NCBI RefSeq assembly: GCF_027409185.1
Contig: NC_084466.1
Span: 77,668,501 to 77,732,500, forward strand
Length of the DNA stretch: 64,000 nt
Source of the DNA: Cynocephalus volans
Lineage: Eukaryota > Chordata > Mammalia > Dermoptera > Cynocephalidae
Direction of reading: 5' to 3'
Below are positions 21,456 to 33,131 of this stretch, piece after piece. The stretch's first letter is position 1, and every line of letters starts with the position of its first letter. The notes beneath the pieces are model-generated. The model had not been told where the DNA came from. It saw nothing but the letters and a program-made list of their open reading frames with translations, and made no database searches. The position numbers and the translations under genes are program-made.

Positions 21456-22809
21456 ACAACATACAATAAATTATTGTTAATTTAATAGTCATTCATAGAT
21501 CACTAATCATTATGAATTAACTTTTTAAAATTATAAATGCTTACTGAGGCAGGGAAACATTCTGAAAGGCTTATAGTTTTTTTCTCTTTTAAGGCAGAAA
21601 AATAGCTAATAGTTCCCTCAAGCATTGTGGCTAATTTTTTTTTAACAGTAACAGAATGGAGGAATGAATTTGCAGTGAAAGATACTAGAATCTTATAAGT
21701 CGTTGTTTGGTGTTAAAAATCTATAAAAATATGAAATTTACCAACTAATAATTTTTTATCAATTTTTTCTTCTATTCAGATATAGTCTCAATGGAGTAGC
21801 CCATAACTGCTACACCCCATTCTAACTTGGTCTCCATTACAAAGAATAACATGGGGATAAGTCATATTTAACTAAGATGGAATATATTCCAAATGGTACA
21901 GATGAATACAGCTTCTAGTTTGGTTCAGTCCAGATTAAGTTATATTTAGTTGTTTTCCAATAGGGTTAGTGTAAAAATTACTTTTCCTTTTTGATAAATA
22001 AATTTATTGTTTTCTATGTGTCATACTCCTGTTAGTAAAAATATTTGTGTGATAATTAAGTTGAACTTTTGGTACTGCTTTTAAGTAGGAAATCTTTAAT
22101 TTCAGTATTCACCCTCCTAAAAAAAAGTTAGCTTTTTTGTTGTTGGAGTGATAGGGTTGATTTAAGTATTTGAAGTTTGCTTATTATCTAATTAATATAG
22201 GTGTTGGAATTTTCCAGTTTTATTTATAGATAAGTTTTGAAAGAGTTTATGATTTCAAAGGATATGAAATGTTTGTTTTGACTGTACTCAAATTTTTTTA
22301 CTGCAGAAGTATTTGATTTTCTGAGACTGGTTTTCTAAGTATAATATAAATTGGTGGTGGTTTCTTTGGAAAATGTTGAAGAAATGTAGTTGTTAAAGTA
22401 TTAGTGCCTTGACCAGATCCGTTTACCAGTCTTTACTGAAGTTTAATGTAGTATTCTGACGTGAATGCAGTAACTAGTAAGGGTTGAAGTTGTTCTGTTG
22501 TTTGGTTTTTTTGACATCTACAACCCACATGAGTAACAACTTAGTCTAGAATACTAACAAAGCATTCACTCAGTTTTGGTACAGTGACCATTCAGGATAA
22601 ATAATTTGGTGGCATCAGAGGGAATAGATTGAGTTAGTGGTTTTTAGAGTTAAGTTTTAGGGGTTACAATTTACAAATAAAAAATTTTTCCATTAAATTT
22701 ACTGGGAAGGAGAGATTATGTTAAGGGATTAATGAATATACTGTTTTGTGATGGTTTTCTCTCTCTACAAATTAAATAAGATTGGCATACCAGTTTTTAT
22801 TTTCTATTA
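21456..22809. other. AT-rich non-coding stretch
   Basis: About 1.35 kb with no ORF or repeat that I can name with confidence. Confidence 0.4.
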
Positions 22810-22914
22810 TTTATTTTTATTTATTTTTTTAAAAAGATGACCAGTAAGGGGATCTTAACCCTTGACTTGGTGTTGTCAGCACCACACTCTCCCAAGTGAG
22901 CCATGGGCCAGCCC
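22810..22914 (-). mobile_element. tRNA-Ile SINE, long-dimer derived, single unit
   Basis: T-rich left end, aagatgaccagtaagggga, tggtgttgtcagcaccaca, and the head gggccagccc. One tRNA-like unit lies between the long-dimer tail and the head, as in the copies at 6467 and 58461. Confidence 0.88.
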
Positions 22915-22955
22915 TTATTTTATTTTTTAAATTAAAGTGTCATTAAAACAATTGG

Positions 22956-23060
22956 TCGGGACTGTCCTGTTAGTTGGTGAGAGCACAGCCTTGTATAACA
23001 CCCTTGTCAAGGGTTTTGATCCCCATACTGGCCAGATGCCCCACAAAAAACCAAACAACA
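22956..23060 (+). mobile_element. tRNA-Ile SINE monomer, partly deleted
   Basis: gggactgtcctgttagttgg has lost part of the A-box stretch. ggttttgatccccatactgg keeps the 3' part. An A-rich tail follows. Confidence 0.8.
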
Positions 23061-23390
23061 ACGAAAACCCACAAGTTGGCCTCCGTGTATGTATACTAGA
23101 TTTTCTCCTTAAACTATCCTTAGGATGGCAAGAAGTAGTATTGCATTTGTTGAAATAGATCCTGAAAAAGGAAGTAATTGTGATTGTCTTCTGTCTTTTT
23201 TATTCCTTTTTTACTTTGCAAAGCAGTAGATTGATTCAGTTTAGTTGATTTAAATTGTCAGATGTTTTAAGCCTAAGACATTTCACTTTTGCATGGTTTG
23301 TTAATTTTAGATCGAACTTTTAAAAGTTTATAATTATGTGCAACTATGTTCAGAAAACTTCTAAGAATTTTTCCCTTTTACAAGCTAAAA

Positions 23391-23496
23391 GGACTGGCCA
23401 GTTAGCTCATTAGTTCACTTGGTTAGAGCATGGTGCTGATATCATCAGGGTCAAGGATTCGGATCCCCATACCAGCCAACTGTCAAAAAAGAAAGA
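23391..23496 (+). mobile_element. tRNA-Ile SINE monomer with an insertion
   Basis: ggactggccagttagctcat is followed by an added tagttcact before ggttagagca. ggattcggatccccatacc and a tail close it. It is flanked by related words acaagctaaa and aacttgtaaaagg only, so no clear duplication. Confidence 0.85.
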
Positions 23497-24182
23497 AAAC
23501 TTGTAAAAGGTTACAATTTACATCCAATATCTGAGAGTACACTGAATTGCATAATTTTTGCAGTAGGATATACATGTGTGTAAGCAGTAAATTTGAATTT
23601 ATCTCCTATGGAAATTCTTAATACATTGTCGTTGTCAAGTTATGCGCAGGAAAAAGAGGAAGGAGTAGCACAAACAGATCTTTGAAAAGAGAGCCTCAAC
23701 AGTAAATAGAGTTATTCTCTTAATTCTGGAAGCCAAGGCTGTGTGTGTTGTGAAGTTTTAGCTGATTTTATATATTTAATAGAAGTTGATTTTAGTCTTT
23801 TATATTAGAAATAATCTTTTTCTTCTCTTTTCTCCTAACGAATTTTCTCCCTGAATGATAACCCTGTCACATTCCAGGTGTGAGAATCTCAATAATTACA
23901 TATAGCAATACACATTCCAGTAAAGAATCTGTTTATTTAAACTGTCTTAAATTTAAGTACGAATAAAATAGATTATTTTTTGTAGCGTGGTCACAGCCAT
24001 AGCCTGATGCCTAATCTTAGAACTAGATATTGTCACATTAACAAGCATTGTACCTGTTTTGGTGAGTAACTGAAGACTTCATGTGGAAGTGTTGGTCCAG
24101 TTGTTAATATTTCAGTTATTTTATTTTATTTTTATTTATTTATTTTTGTTTGTTTTATTTCTTATATATTTCCATTTTTTAA
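23497..24182. other. AT-rich non-coding stretch
   Basis: Nothing recognised. The run of TTTATT-type repeats at 24119-24160 is low complexity. Confidence 0.4.
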
Positions 24183-24198
24183 AAAAATTGAACTTTTT

Positions 24199-24350
24199 GG
24201 GCCGAGCCCGTGGCGCACTCGGGAGAGTGCGGCGCTGGGAGCGCGGCGGCGCTGGGAGCGCGGCGGCACTCCCGCCGCGGGTTCGGATCCTATGTAGGAA
24301 AGGCCAGTGCACTCACTGGCTGAGTGCTGGTCACGAAAAAGACAAAAAAA
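24199..24350 (+). mobile_element. tRNA-Ile SINE, short dimer, with internal 17-bp duplication
   Basis: gggccgagcccgtggcgcac, B box, and the cut-down second half ending ggtcacgaaaaagac. The GC-rich arm ggcgctgggagcgcggc is present twice in tandem (about 24231-24264). Direct repeats aaaattgaacttttt flank it. Confidence 0.93.
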
Positions 24351-24359
24351 AAAAAAAAA

Positions 24360-24800
24360 TTGAACTTTTTGTAAATTAATGGAAAGATTGAGCGATTTTG
24401 AGAGGAGCTATTGAGTTGTTTGCCTCTTAGTAATGCCTCTGAACTTTATTAGTAACTAAGCAAAAAGAGAATAATCTGTTTATTCCTGGTTAAAATTGTG
24501 TTCAAGTTTAGTAGAGTCTATTGAAGTACACTTTATTTGGATTCTTGTTTTGCAGTTTTAACTGTTTTCTTATGAGACCTAAAATTAAAGTTTTACCCTT
24601 GGGGTTCACAATAAGTAATTATCATAATAATTGTACAACTTTATTCCATCTCTTTAATTGTAATTCTGAACTCTTCAATTTTTTTTAGTATAACAAAATG
24701 AAAGAAAGTTACTTGAGAAGGGATTTTGGGTTCTTCCTCTTCCTTTATTCTTCTTTTTTCTCTTTTTTAATAGTCTTAGAAATCATGTTCGTTTTCTTTT
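24360..24800. other. AT-rich non-coding stretch
   Basis: No gene or repeat recognised between two SINEs. Confidence 0.4.
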
Positions 24801-24802
24801 CT

Positions 24803-24899
24803 TTTTTTTTTCTTGGCGTCTGGCCAATATGGGGTCAGAACACTTGCCCTTCGAGGTATATAACACCGTGCTCTAACCAACTGAGCTAACTGGCCAGCC
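24803..24899 (-). mobile_element. tRNA-Ile SINE monomer
   Basis: T-rich tail, gtctggccaatatggggtca, and the head aactgagctaactggccagc. Complete but diverged in the B box. Confidence 0.88.
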
Positions 24900-25509
24900 T
24901 CTCTTTTTCTTTAATAGTCTTTTCCTATGTACATGTTTTCCTTCTGTCTGTTTTCTGCTCAGCTATCCTCCTGTAACCTCATAACAGTTTTATGAAGATG
25001 ATGGGATGGTAAGTGACTGGCAAAACTGAAGATAACCTCTTTTTCCTTCCTATGTTCCACTGAACTCATTGTACCATATGAACCTTATTTAACGAGATTA
25101 AGCTTATAGACCACAGCTCTGCAATTAGTTTCCTTACCCTGTGGGTTAGGTAGAATTTTGATATGAAAATGTTTGGAAAGATTTACTAAAATAATATCAT
25201 TGCGTTTACTCACTGGTTGGGAATTCCATAAACCTGGCATAGTACTTGGATGTATGGATTCGAGGGAAAAAATTTTATAGTAATTACCATGATGATAGAC
25301 TTTAGTGGATTAGTAGTAGTTGGAAATTCACTATTATGGAATTCACTATTATGTCATGATTGGAGATTGCCCTTAATGAACTGAATGGTTTTGAAGGAAA
25401 GCTGATACTTATTTTGACTTAAACTTCACAGATCTTCAGATTCTGCAATGCTACTGCAACAATCAATAGGAATTTTTTAGCAAGCCTTAATTTAATAGTA
25501 TTCATTTAA
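24900..25509. other. AT-rich non-coding stretch
   Basis: No gene or repeat recognised. Confidence 0.4.
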
Positions 25510-25695
25510 ATAACTGCTGTTAATTTAATGCCTATCAGTGCTAGACCCTAGTCTAAATGTGATTACTACAGTTTTTAAAGTTTCATAACAAATCTAGTTT
25601 TTATAAAGAGGAAATGAAAATTTAGGATAAGCAACTTATAATTTCTCTAAATGAAAGATGGAACTGGGATTCATATCTAGCTCAGGCATATTTTA
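25510..25695 (-). repeat. MIR-like relic, minus strand
   Basis: ataaagaggaaatgaaaatt, then gatggaactgggattcatat, follow the reverse MIR order. Confidence 0.5.
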
Positions 25696-26439
25696 CTACA
25701 TCCCATATTATCTTTAAACCACAGTCAATTTTTTTTTTTTTTTTTTATGGTAGAAAGAAATTCTAACAGTTGAGTGCGTCTTTATGGTAACTAATTTATA
25801 GGACTGGAAAGTATATTGATGTATCAGTGAAGTCAAGTGAAAAATCTGTAAGATTTACAATTCTATTTTTAAGTCAAGATTGAAAGAGAAGTTTATACCA
25901 TTTAATGTTTAAATGTTTTCTACAAATTATTGATATAATAATCATGTTTCAGCAACATCTTTTCAATTGTTTACATATGCTGTTGTGCTTTAATATTTAA
26001 AATTTATTTTAATAACTTCTGATTTTAATTTTCATTTGAAATGTGCAGTATTAAATAAATGGATTGTTAAATTATGTAAGTTCTTTTTTTTTTCTTGATC
26101 AATTTTTAGGCAATATATCTGAAATAGGTCAACACTATTTGTAGGTGGTCTTACTTTCATTTTATGTCTGCTTATTACTTAAGTGTACTAGTAGTGGATG
26201 TCATGAATATTATGTCAATTTTCTGGATTTCTGAAGAGTTAGAGGGGTTCCCCCCATTTGTAATAATTAGAATCCTTTTTCTTTTATGATATTTTAACTG
26301 AATTTTCAAAAATTAAAGAACGATAAAGGAGACAGTTACTGAAGTTTGCTTTATAAATAATGTATTAAATTAAGTAATTGATTCTAGAAGGAAAGTCTTT
26401 AAGTACAGAGTGAAGAATTTTTACTGTTGAGTATTTGCC
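25696..26439. other. AT-rich non-coding stretch
   Basis: Only homopolymer runs and unplaced AT-rich sequence. Confidence 0.4.
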
Positions 26440-26512
26440 TCACTTATTTATTTATTTATTGGCAGCTGGCATCAAGATCAAACACTGGACCTTGGTGTTA
26501 TCAGCACCACAC
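26440..26512 (-). mobile_element. tRNA-Ile SINE fragment
   Basis: A ttta repeat tail, ggcagctggcatcaagatca and ccttggtgttatcagcacca. The 5' half is missing. Confidence 0.7.
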
Positions 26513-26595
26513 TTGCCTTATTTTTTCATTTTTAAATTAACTTTAAAAATTGGAGAACTGGGTCTTTTTTTTTTTTTTTTTTTTTTTTTTAACTT

Positions 26596-27014
26596 CTTAA
26601 GAGTAGTTTGTGGTTTTTTTCTTTATTCTTTCTAAATGTCAAACCAGAGGTGGAATTTTTGTTTAGAATAGAAAAGACTTCATGAAAGAAGAAGTGGCAT
26701 TCATTTCATGAATAGATTAAGATAGTTTTCAGATCAAGAAACTGGAAAGTACATGATGGTATTGAGATTATAGGAATATGCAATGTACCACTGGGCAAAG
26801 ATGCAGTTAAAACATTTTATTTAAAATATAAGCAAATTGAAGTATTTTCAGTAAATGTGATAGGAGCCCTGGGCTAGACATTTTGAATTAGTTAAAAATA
26901 GTGAGAAAAACTATTTTTAAAATTCTAAGGAATGATAGGAAAGAAATTATTAAGGCTAGAGGGATAGTAGTCAAAAGTGATATTTCTCCCTTCCCATTTT
27001 CCCTTTGCTATTTA
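26596..27014. other. AT-rich non-coding stretch
   Basis: No gene or repeat recognised. Confidence 0.4.
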
Positions 27015-27026
27015 AAGATCAGTAGA

Positions 27027-27207
27027 GGGCTACCCCGTGGCTCACTTGGGAGAATGTGGTGCTGATAACACCAAGGCCACGGGTTCGGATCCCTATGTAG
27101 GGATGGCCAGTTTGTTCACTTGGGAGAGTGTGGTGCTGTCACCACCAAGTCAAGGGTTAAGATCCCCTTACTGGTCATCTTTTTTAAAAAAATAAGATGA
27201 AAAAAAT
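27027..27207 (+). mobile_element. tRNA-Ile SINE, long dimer
   Basis: gggctaccccgtggctcact, tatgtagggatggccagttt at the junction, a full second unit with gggttaagatccccttactg, and a tcttttttaaaa tail. Perfect duplication aaagatcagtaga at 27014-27026 and 27208-27220. Confidence 0.94.
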
Positions 27208-27220
27208 AAAGATCAGTAGA

Positions 27221-27918
27221 AGCTATGGTATTAAGAAAGATTATCTTATTTTCTTAAGAATTTAAGTGCCACAAACACACTGTGTTTTTGGAGCTTTGTC
27301 CTTTAACAGAAGTCAGTAAATATTTGTTTTGAATATTAGACCCAATATTCTTCTAAAACAGTCAACAACCTTTGGATATTAAGGAACTGTTATTGATCAA
27401 AATAGAACAACTTTATAGGGCAGTTGGTAATATAGTAAACATGGAGCTGGAGCATGAATTAGGCATGCTTGATACTTGCTAAGGGAAAGGGTGTTCAAAC
27501 CAGCAGATAGGAAGGCTCACCCGTTTAAACTTGGTGTAGAGCCTTTTGTTCCAGATTTTAACCTTACCAGCAGTCTTTAGATTGTGATTTTTGATCAAGA
27601 ATTTAAATCCTAGAATGTAGGTAAGTAGAGTGACATTGAGGCTTTTGAGTATCCATTTCTTTTAGGGTCATTTTGAGATTATTTTCTAAGTTTTTGCTTT
27701 GCTACTTTACATAAGTATTCTCAGATGATATGAGAAAAATACTCAAGGTATTTATTCTAATCTTAAAGTGGTCCAACAAAAAGTTTATAATCAGTTTTCA
27801 GAACCCTTCTTCCAAAGAACTGTGATCCTAAGTGGAACTATTTTTAAAAACAAGCTCTTGAATCTCTTTAGTTTGAATTCATTTATCTTTGTTCAACAAT
27901 AAAGAAGATTTGGTGCTG
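27221..27918. other. AT-rich non-coding stretch
   Basis: No gene or repeat recognised. Confidence 0.4.
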
Positions 27919-28026
27919 GGGGCTGGCTAGTTGGCTCAGTTGGTTAGAGCACAGCCTTGTAACACCAAGGTCGCGGGTTCGGATCCCCATACTAGCCAGC
28001 CACCAAAACCCAAAACAAACAAAAAG
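27919..28026 (+). mobile_element. tRNA-Ile SINE monomer
   Basis: ggctggctagttggctcagt, ggtcgcgggttcggatccc (keeps the tRNA's cgcggg), and an A-rich tail with caaaacaaac. Confidence 0.93.
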
Positions 28027-28369
28027 AATAGCTGGTACTGATGCATATCCTTGCATAATTATCCTTTATTTATTTGAAAAATAATATTTTGTTTGTTTTG
28101 TTGCCCTACTTAGGACAGTTTTCAAAACGTCCATAGCATGATTTTAGTGCAAAAAATATGTTGTTGTAAGAGTCAGGCAATCTGAGTTCCACTTCCATTT
28201 GTGTCCATCCTTTCCCTCTTGTTTCAGGAAAGGGGATAGCACCCTCTGATGTAAGCTGTCTTCTTTCCTGAGTATTTCCCATCAACATTTAAACATAATC
28301 TAGTGCTTTGTCTCTAAAAGTTCCTCTTTTACAAAATTCATTTATAGCCGAATTTTTCTAAAGAACTAT

Positions 28370-29500
28370 CCACACCCATTCTCTCTTTTTCCTCATCTCT
28401 CACTGATAATATTCAACCAATTCCATTTTAGGTTCTGTCCCTATCATCCTATAAATTGATTGTTGAGGTCTGTGGAATGTTCCTTTGCATTGATGAGCAT
28501 TGTTCACTGCTCGTATTATTTGGCTTCTTTGACATAATGGTTTTTGTTCATATCTCTTTAGCACTTTTCAGTCTTATTGCTGCCTTCTCCTCCTCTTGGT
28601 TTTTGATTTTTGTAGGTAGCTCCTTAAGTTTCAGTTCTAGACAATCTTCTATTTTTACTCATCTTTCCCTGTGTGATCTCATCATTCCTCACTTGGACAT
28701 AGTAGTCTCCCCACTTTTATCCTTACCACCCTATAATATCCACAGAACAACTACAGTAGTCTGCAATTAAAAATTAAAAAAAAAAACAAACCCTCTACCA
28801 TAAATTATATCACTCTGTACTTAAACTCTACATAGTCTGGTCCTTGGCTTCTTCCCTAACCCTATCTTGCTCCAGTCTTCATTTACTGCATCCCATATAT
28901 ACTGGTCTTTTTGTTGTTCTTCAGACATACTAATCTTGTCCTTTCTAAGCACTAGCTATTTTCTCTCCCTGGAATGCTGTTCTCTTCTACTCTTCCTATG
29001 CCTAGCATTTTCTCAACATTCAGGTTTCACCTGAAGTGTCACCTCCACAGGGAGGCCTTTCCTGACTATTCCAATCTAAAGTAGCCCCCAACCCTGTCAC
29101 CGTATTACATGGCCCTGTTTTGTTTTGTTTACTGTACTTGTAGTTGAAGTTATTTATTATTGATTTGTTGGTAGTCTTCCTGAACTAGCATATGAGATTC
29201 ATGAGAACTTATTTTGTTCATAGCTATGTCCACAAAATCTAAACCAGATTTCCTGTCACAGTGAATGGATCTATCTACCATCTATTTCTGCAAGCTAGAA
29301 ACTTGGGAATCTTCTGTGATACCTTCTTTCACCCTTCATACTCAATCCATCAAATTTGTTCTATGGGTTTTGCCACCTGAATATCTCTTGAAACTGTCTC
29401 TCCATATTTGACTGCCATCATTCAACAAATTTTCACAAAGTGAACATATCCATATAACCAATATTCAGGTCAAGAAATAGAAAATTACCAGTACTTTAGA
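28370..29500 (+). repeat. L2 LINE fragments, sense
   Basis: 'caggtttcacctgaagtgtc', 'acagggaggcctttcctgac', 'catgagaacttattttgttc' and then a second stretch 'cttgggaatcttctgtgata' follow the order of the L2 3' region and upstream part. There is no intact reading frame. Confidence 0.7.
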
Positions 29501-29551
29501 AGCTTCTTTTGTCCCCTTTGTGTCAGAATGATCTTTTTAAAGTGAAAGTAT

Positions 29552-29734
29552 GGGCCGACCCTGTGGCTCACTCGGGAGAGTGCAGCGCTGGGAGCGCGGC
29601 GGCGCTAGGAGCGCTGAGGCTGTGGGTTCAGATCCTATATAGGGATGGCTGGTACGCTCACTGGCTGAGCGTGGTGCGAGCGACACCACGCCAAGGGTTG
29701 CGCTCCTCTTACCGGTCACAAAAAAAAAAAAAGT
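29552..29734 (+). mobile_element. tRNA-Ile SINE, long dimer with duplicated arm
   Basis: gggccgaccctgtggctcac, a doubled gcgct(g/a)ggagcgc arm as in the 24199 copy, and a complete second unit (gcgtggtgcgagcgacacca, then gcgctcctcttaccggtcac). Flanking repeat aaagtgaaagtat at about 29539-29551 and 29737-29749. It sits inside an L2 fragment. Confidence 0.93.
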
Positions 29735-29749
29735 AAAGTGAAAGTATGA

Positions 29750-30220
29750 TCATGCTTAAAATCTTTGAATTGCTTCCCATTGTTCTTATGGTAAAGACCA
29801 AAAGCCATAATTTAAGACAAATGTCACCCTGCCTTCCTATCCAATTTCATATTTTATTTCTCTTCTCACTTGTTTTACTCTAGCCCTACTGGCTACCTCT
29901 CAATGACCTCAATGTGCTATGCTGTTCCTTCCTGAAAAGTTATGTGTGCACACACCCCTTCCATATTCATCCCTCAGAGTTGAGCTCTTCAAGGAAGACT
30001 TTTTGGATATAGCAGGTTTGGTGAGGTCCAAAATGCATCCTATATGCCCTCATGTGCTTTTTCTTTATTCATTCATATACGATTATTTTTTCCCCATTAT
30101 TTTTAGGCTCCAGGAGTCAGGGATTGTACCTATTTTGCTCACCATTGCGTGGTCATCTGCTACCATGGTATGGTGTCTGGGAAAGAGTAGTACTTAGTAT
30201 TCATCTAATAAGTGAATATG
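29750..30220 (+). repeat. L2 LINE fragment, sense, continuing past the SINE
   Basis: 'ttgaattgcttcccattgtt', 'cttatggtaaagaccaaaag' and 'caccattgcgtggtcatctg' follow the L2 3' order. The SINE at 29552 split it. Confidence 0.7.
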
Positions 30221-30233
30221 AGTAATTCCAGCT

Positions 30234-30615
30234 TGTTATGGACTGAATCATGCCCCCCTCCCCCAATTCATATTTCAAAGTCCTAACCTCTAGTATGTAG
30301 AATGTGACTGACTATATTTGGAGATAGGGCATTTAAAGAGGTAACTAAGATAAAATGAGATCATAGGAGGGCCCTAATCCAATATTAGTGGTGTCCTTAT
30401 AAGAAGAGGATATTGGGACACAGACTCAGACATATGAAGACACTGAGGAAAATGGCCATCTGCAAGCCAAAGAGAGAGGACTTAAAAGAGACCAAGGCTG
30501 CTGACACCTTGATCTTGGACTTCTACCCTCCAGAAGTGTGAAAAAGTAAATTTCTATTGTTTAAGTCACACAGTCTGTAGTACTTTGTTACAGCAGCGCT
30601 AGCAAACTAATAACA
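30234..30615 (+). repeat. MaLR 5' LTR
   Basis: Begins tgttatggactgaat and ends actaataaca. It has the 'gtgactgactatatttggag' and 'cttggacttctaccctccag' blocks common to MaLR LTRs. Confidence 0.85.
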
Positions 30616-30926
30616 GATTTTGGTACTGGAAAGTGGGGTGCTCCTGTAACAAATACCTAGAAATGTGGAAGTGGCATTAGAATGAAATAATGGGTAGAGG
30701 CCAAAAGAGTTGTTCGTTACAAAAAGTCTATTGCCTTTAAGAGATTGTTGGTAGAAATCTGGACATTGAAGGTGATTCTGGTGAGGGCTTAGAAAAGAGG
30801 AGAACTGTAGAGAAAACTTCTGACATTTTAGAGATATACATATATTATTATGAATAAAGATTGGTAGAAATATGAATATTGAAGGTGTTTCTGGTGAGAT
30901 CTCAAGGGGAAATGAGGAATTTTATT

Positions 30927-31021
30927 TTCTGGGTGGGGTTGCTGGGCTGGTGTGGGGATCTGAATCCTTGACCTTGGTGTTACTACCTCCACACTCTAAC
31001 CAAGTGAGCTCACTGGCCAGC
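30927..31021 (-). mobile_element. tRNA-Ile SINE monomer inside the MaLR
   Basis: gctgggctggtgtggggatc, ccttgaccttggtgttacta, and the head gagctcactggccagc. Confidence 0.85.
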
Positions 31022-32103
31022 TGGAAATGAGCAGTGTGTTGGAAACTGGAGGAAAAGTGATCCTTGTTATAATGTGGCAAAGAACTTAGCCAAATTGTGT
31101 TCTGGTGTTTTGTGGAAAATAGATGAACTTGTAAGTGATAGTCTTTGATATTAGCTGAGATTTTTAAGCAAAGCATTAAAGATGTGACCTGGTTTCTCCT
31201 TGCTGCTTATAGTAAAATGTGAGAGGAGAAAGAGAAATCAAAGAAGGAATTGCTAAGCCAAAAGAAACCAGACTTGAAGATTTGGAAAATTCTCTGTCTA
31301 TTTGTACTGCAAAAAATTAGCCTTTTCTGGAGACAACATCAAGGTTGTTGCTGGACAACTGTTTGCTAAGGAGATTATGGATATGTGACTTGAGGTTCCA
31401 GTCAGCCATCTCAGCAGAAACTAGCAGAAGCCAAGAATAGGGATTGGGTTATATCAGTGGAAATGCTGCCATTTGAGACTGAAGGGGACATAGATGGGAC
31501 AAAATGAAGGAAGGCTGTCAGACTTCATGGATTTTACAAGATGGGTCAAAAGAGCTATCTGGCTATGAACATGTTACCCTTCAAAAAAAAAGGAAGAGTG
31601 ATCCCGTAGGCAATTTCTCAGGTCAACAGGGCTGTCCCTGCTACCATGGGAACAGAGGACCCAAGCCCAAGGGATCAGAGGGCGGGCTGCTACACTGATG
31701 GGCCAGAAAGGCAGGACTACCGCCCTTGTCAGCCAAGAAGATGGAGCATTGAGCCAAAGAGGATTATTCTTGAGCCTTAAAATCTAATGAAATTTGCCTT
31801 GATAACTTACCCCTTTCTTTTTTCTCATTTCTGCCTTTTGGAATGTGAATGTCTATCCTATGCCTGTCCCACCATTATATTTTGAATAAGCAATAACTTG
31901 TCTAGTTTTATAGGTTCACAGCTGGAGAAGAATTTTGCCACAGGATGAATTATACTTTGAGTTCTCTCATACCTGATTTAAGTGATACTTAGATGAGATT
32001 TTGGAATTAAGAGTTGATGCTGGAATGGGTTAAGACTTTGGGATGGAGTGACTATATTTTGCATATGAGAAAGACATGAATTTTGGGGGACCAGAGGACA
32101 GGA

Positions 32104-32476
32104 TGTCATGAGCTAAATTGTGTCTCCTAAATTCATCTGCTGAAATCATAACCCCTAGTACCTAGAATGTGACTGTATTTAGAGATAGGGCTTTTAAAGA
32201 CAGGGCCTCATTTTAAGATAAAATGAGGTCATATGGGTGGGCCCTAGTTCAGTATGATTGTTGTCCTTATAAGAGATTAGGACACAAAAACATACAAAGG
32301 GAAGATGATGGGGAAGATGGCCATCTAAAAGCCAAGGAGAGAGGACTAAGAAGAGACCACTTCTGCTGACACCTTGATCTTGGACTTCTAGCCTCCAGAA
32401 GTGTAAGAAAATAAATTTCTGTTAAGTCACCCAGTCTGTGGTACTTTTGTCATGGGAACCCTTGCAAATTAATACA
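32104..32476 (+). repeat. MaLR 3' LTR
   Basis: Begins tgtcatgagctaaattgt and ends aattaataca. It aligns block by block with the 5' LTR, with moderate divergence and small gaps, so the provirus is old. Confidence 0.85.
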
Positions 32477-32699
32477 TAGCTCTTAAACTAGCTAGTTGAG
32501 AGGCATTTGTGAGACATTTCCTTCTCTTCAGCAGTTCCTTTATGTGTAGAATTGAAGGCATTTGACTAAACCAGTGGTTCTTTTTAATTGTAGGTCCTAA
32601 TCCATCTGCTATATATTCTTTCCAAGAATTTCTGTAATTTTATATATCCCCTGAAGTCCATCCATGGACTACATGTTCAGAATTCTTGGACAAGATTAC

Positions 32700-33010
32700 A
32701 AGTTTTTTTTTTTTTTTTTTTTTTAATAGAAAAAGTAGGACAGTCTTTTATTGCAGAAGACATTAAGTTGTATATAAAAAATTGGAAGAGATTCACTAAA
32801 ATCCACTGGTACCCATCAATGAGTTTAATCAATTGTACTTTTGTATACTAGCAATAGAAATCTAAAATTAAAAAAAAAATCTCTATATATTTTTTATTGA
32901 CTATGCATATTCTTGGGGTACAAAGCTGACTGTCACCACCTGTGCCCAAGATGTGATGATCAAAGCAATACTATCAGCATCCCCATTACTACAAGTTGCA
33001 ATTACTCTCT
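32700..33010. repeat. poly-T run and possible L1 3' fragment
   Basis: A T run at 32704-32725 precedes AT-rich sequence. At 32880-33000 tattgactatgcatattctt and ggggtacaaagctgactgtc resemble an L1 3' end in reverse. Confidence 0.4.
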
Positions 33011-33019
33011 GTGAAGATT

Positions 33020-33131
33020 ACAAGGATGATTTTACTTTTTTGTAACTCTTGATCTATAATTTGACTACTTCAAGTAGGATGGTTTTACCTTTTTGTAACT
33101 TTTGGTCTATAATTTGACTACTACAAGTGAG
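33020..33131 (+). repeat. two-copy tandem duplication, about 53 bp
   Basis: ttttactttttt...ctataatttgactactt is repeated as ttttacctttttg...ctataatttgactactac one period later, with a handful of differences. Confidence 0.75.

Larger units (their letters stand above)
30234..32476 (+). mobile_element. MaLR provirus (LTR-internal-LTR), no coding capacity
   Basis: Two direct LTRs, 30234-30615 and 32104-32476, enclose about 1.5 kb. Both start TG and end CA and share words such as accttgatcttggacttcta and the AATAAA-like region. The internal part opens 'gattttggtactggaaagtg', as in MaLR elements. Flanking cagct (30229-30233) and tagct (32477-32481) differ at one base and are probably the target duplication. 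A SINE sits at 30927-31021. MaLR elements lack intact retroviral genes, and none is seen. Confidence 0.85.

Noticed and set aside
28456-28770. 104-codon frame rich in Phe, Leu and Ser
   Set aside because: It sits in an L2 fragment with pyrimidine-rich sequence. The hydrophobic composition reflects base bias.
29509-29736. 75-codon frame with the motif VAHSGECSAGSAA
   Set aside because: The motif recurs wherever the GC-rich SINE head is translated (1988, 24199, 40217, 45198, 54732), so it is repeat text, not a protein family.
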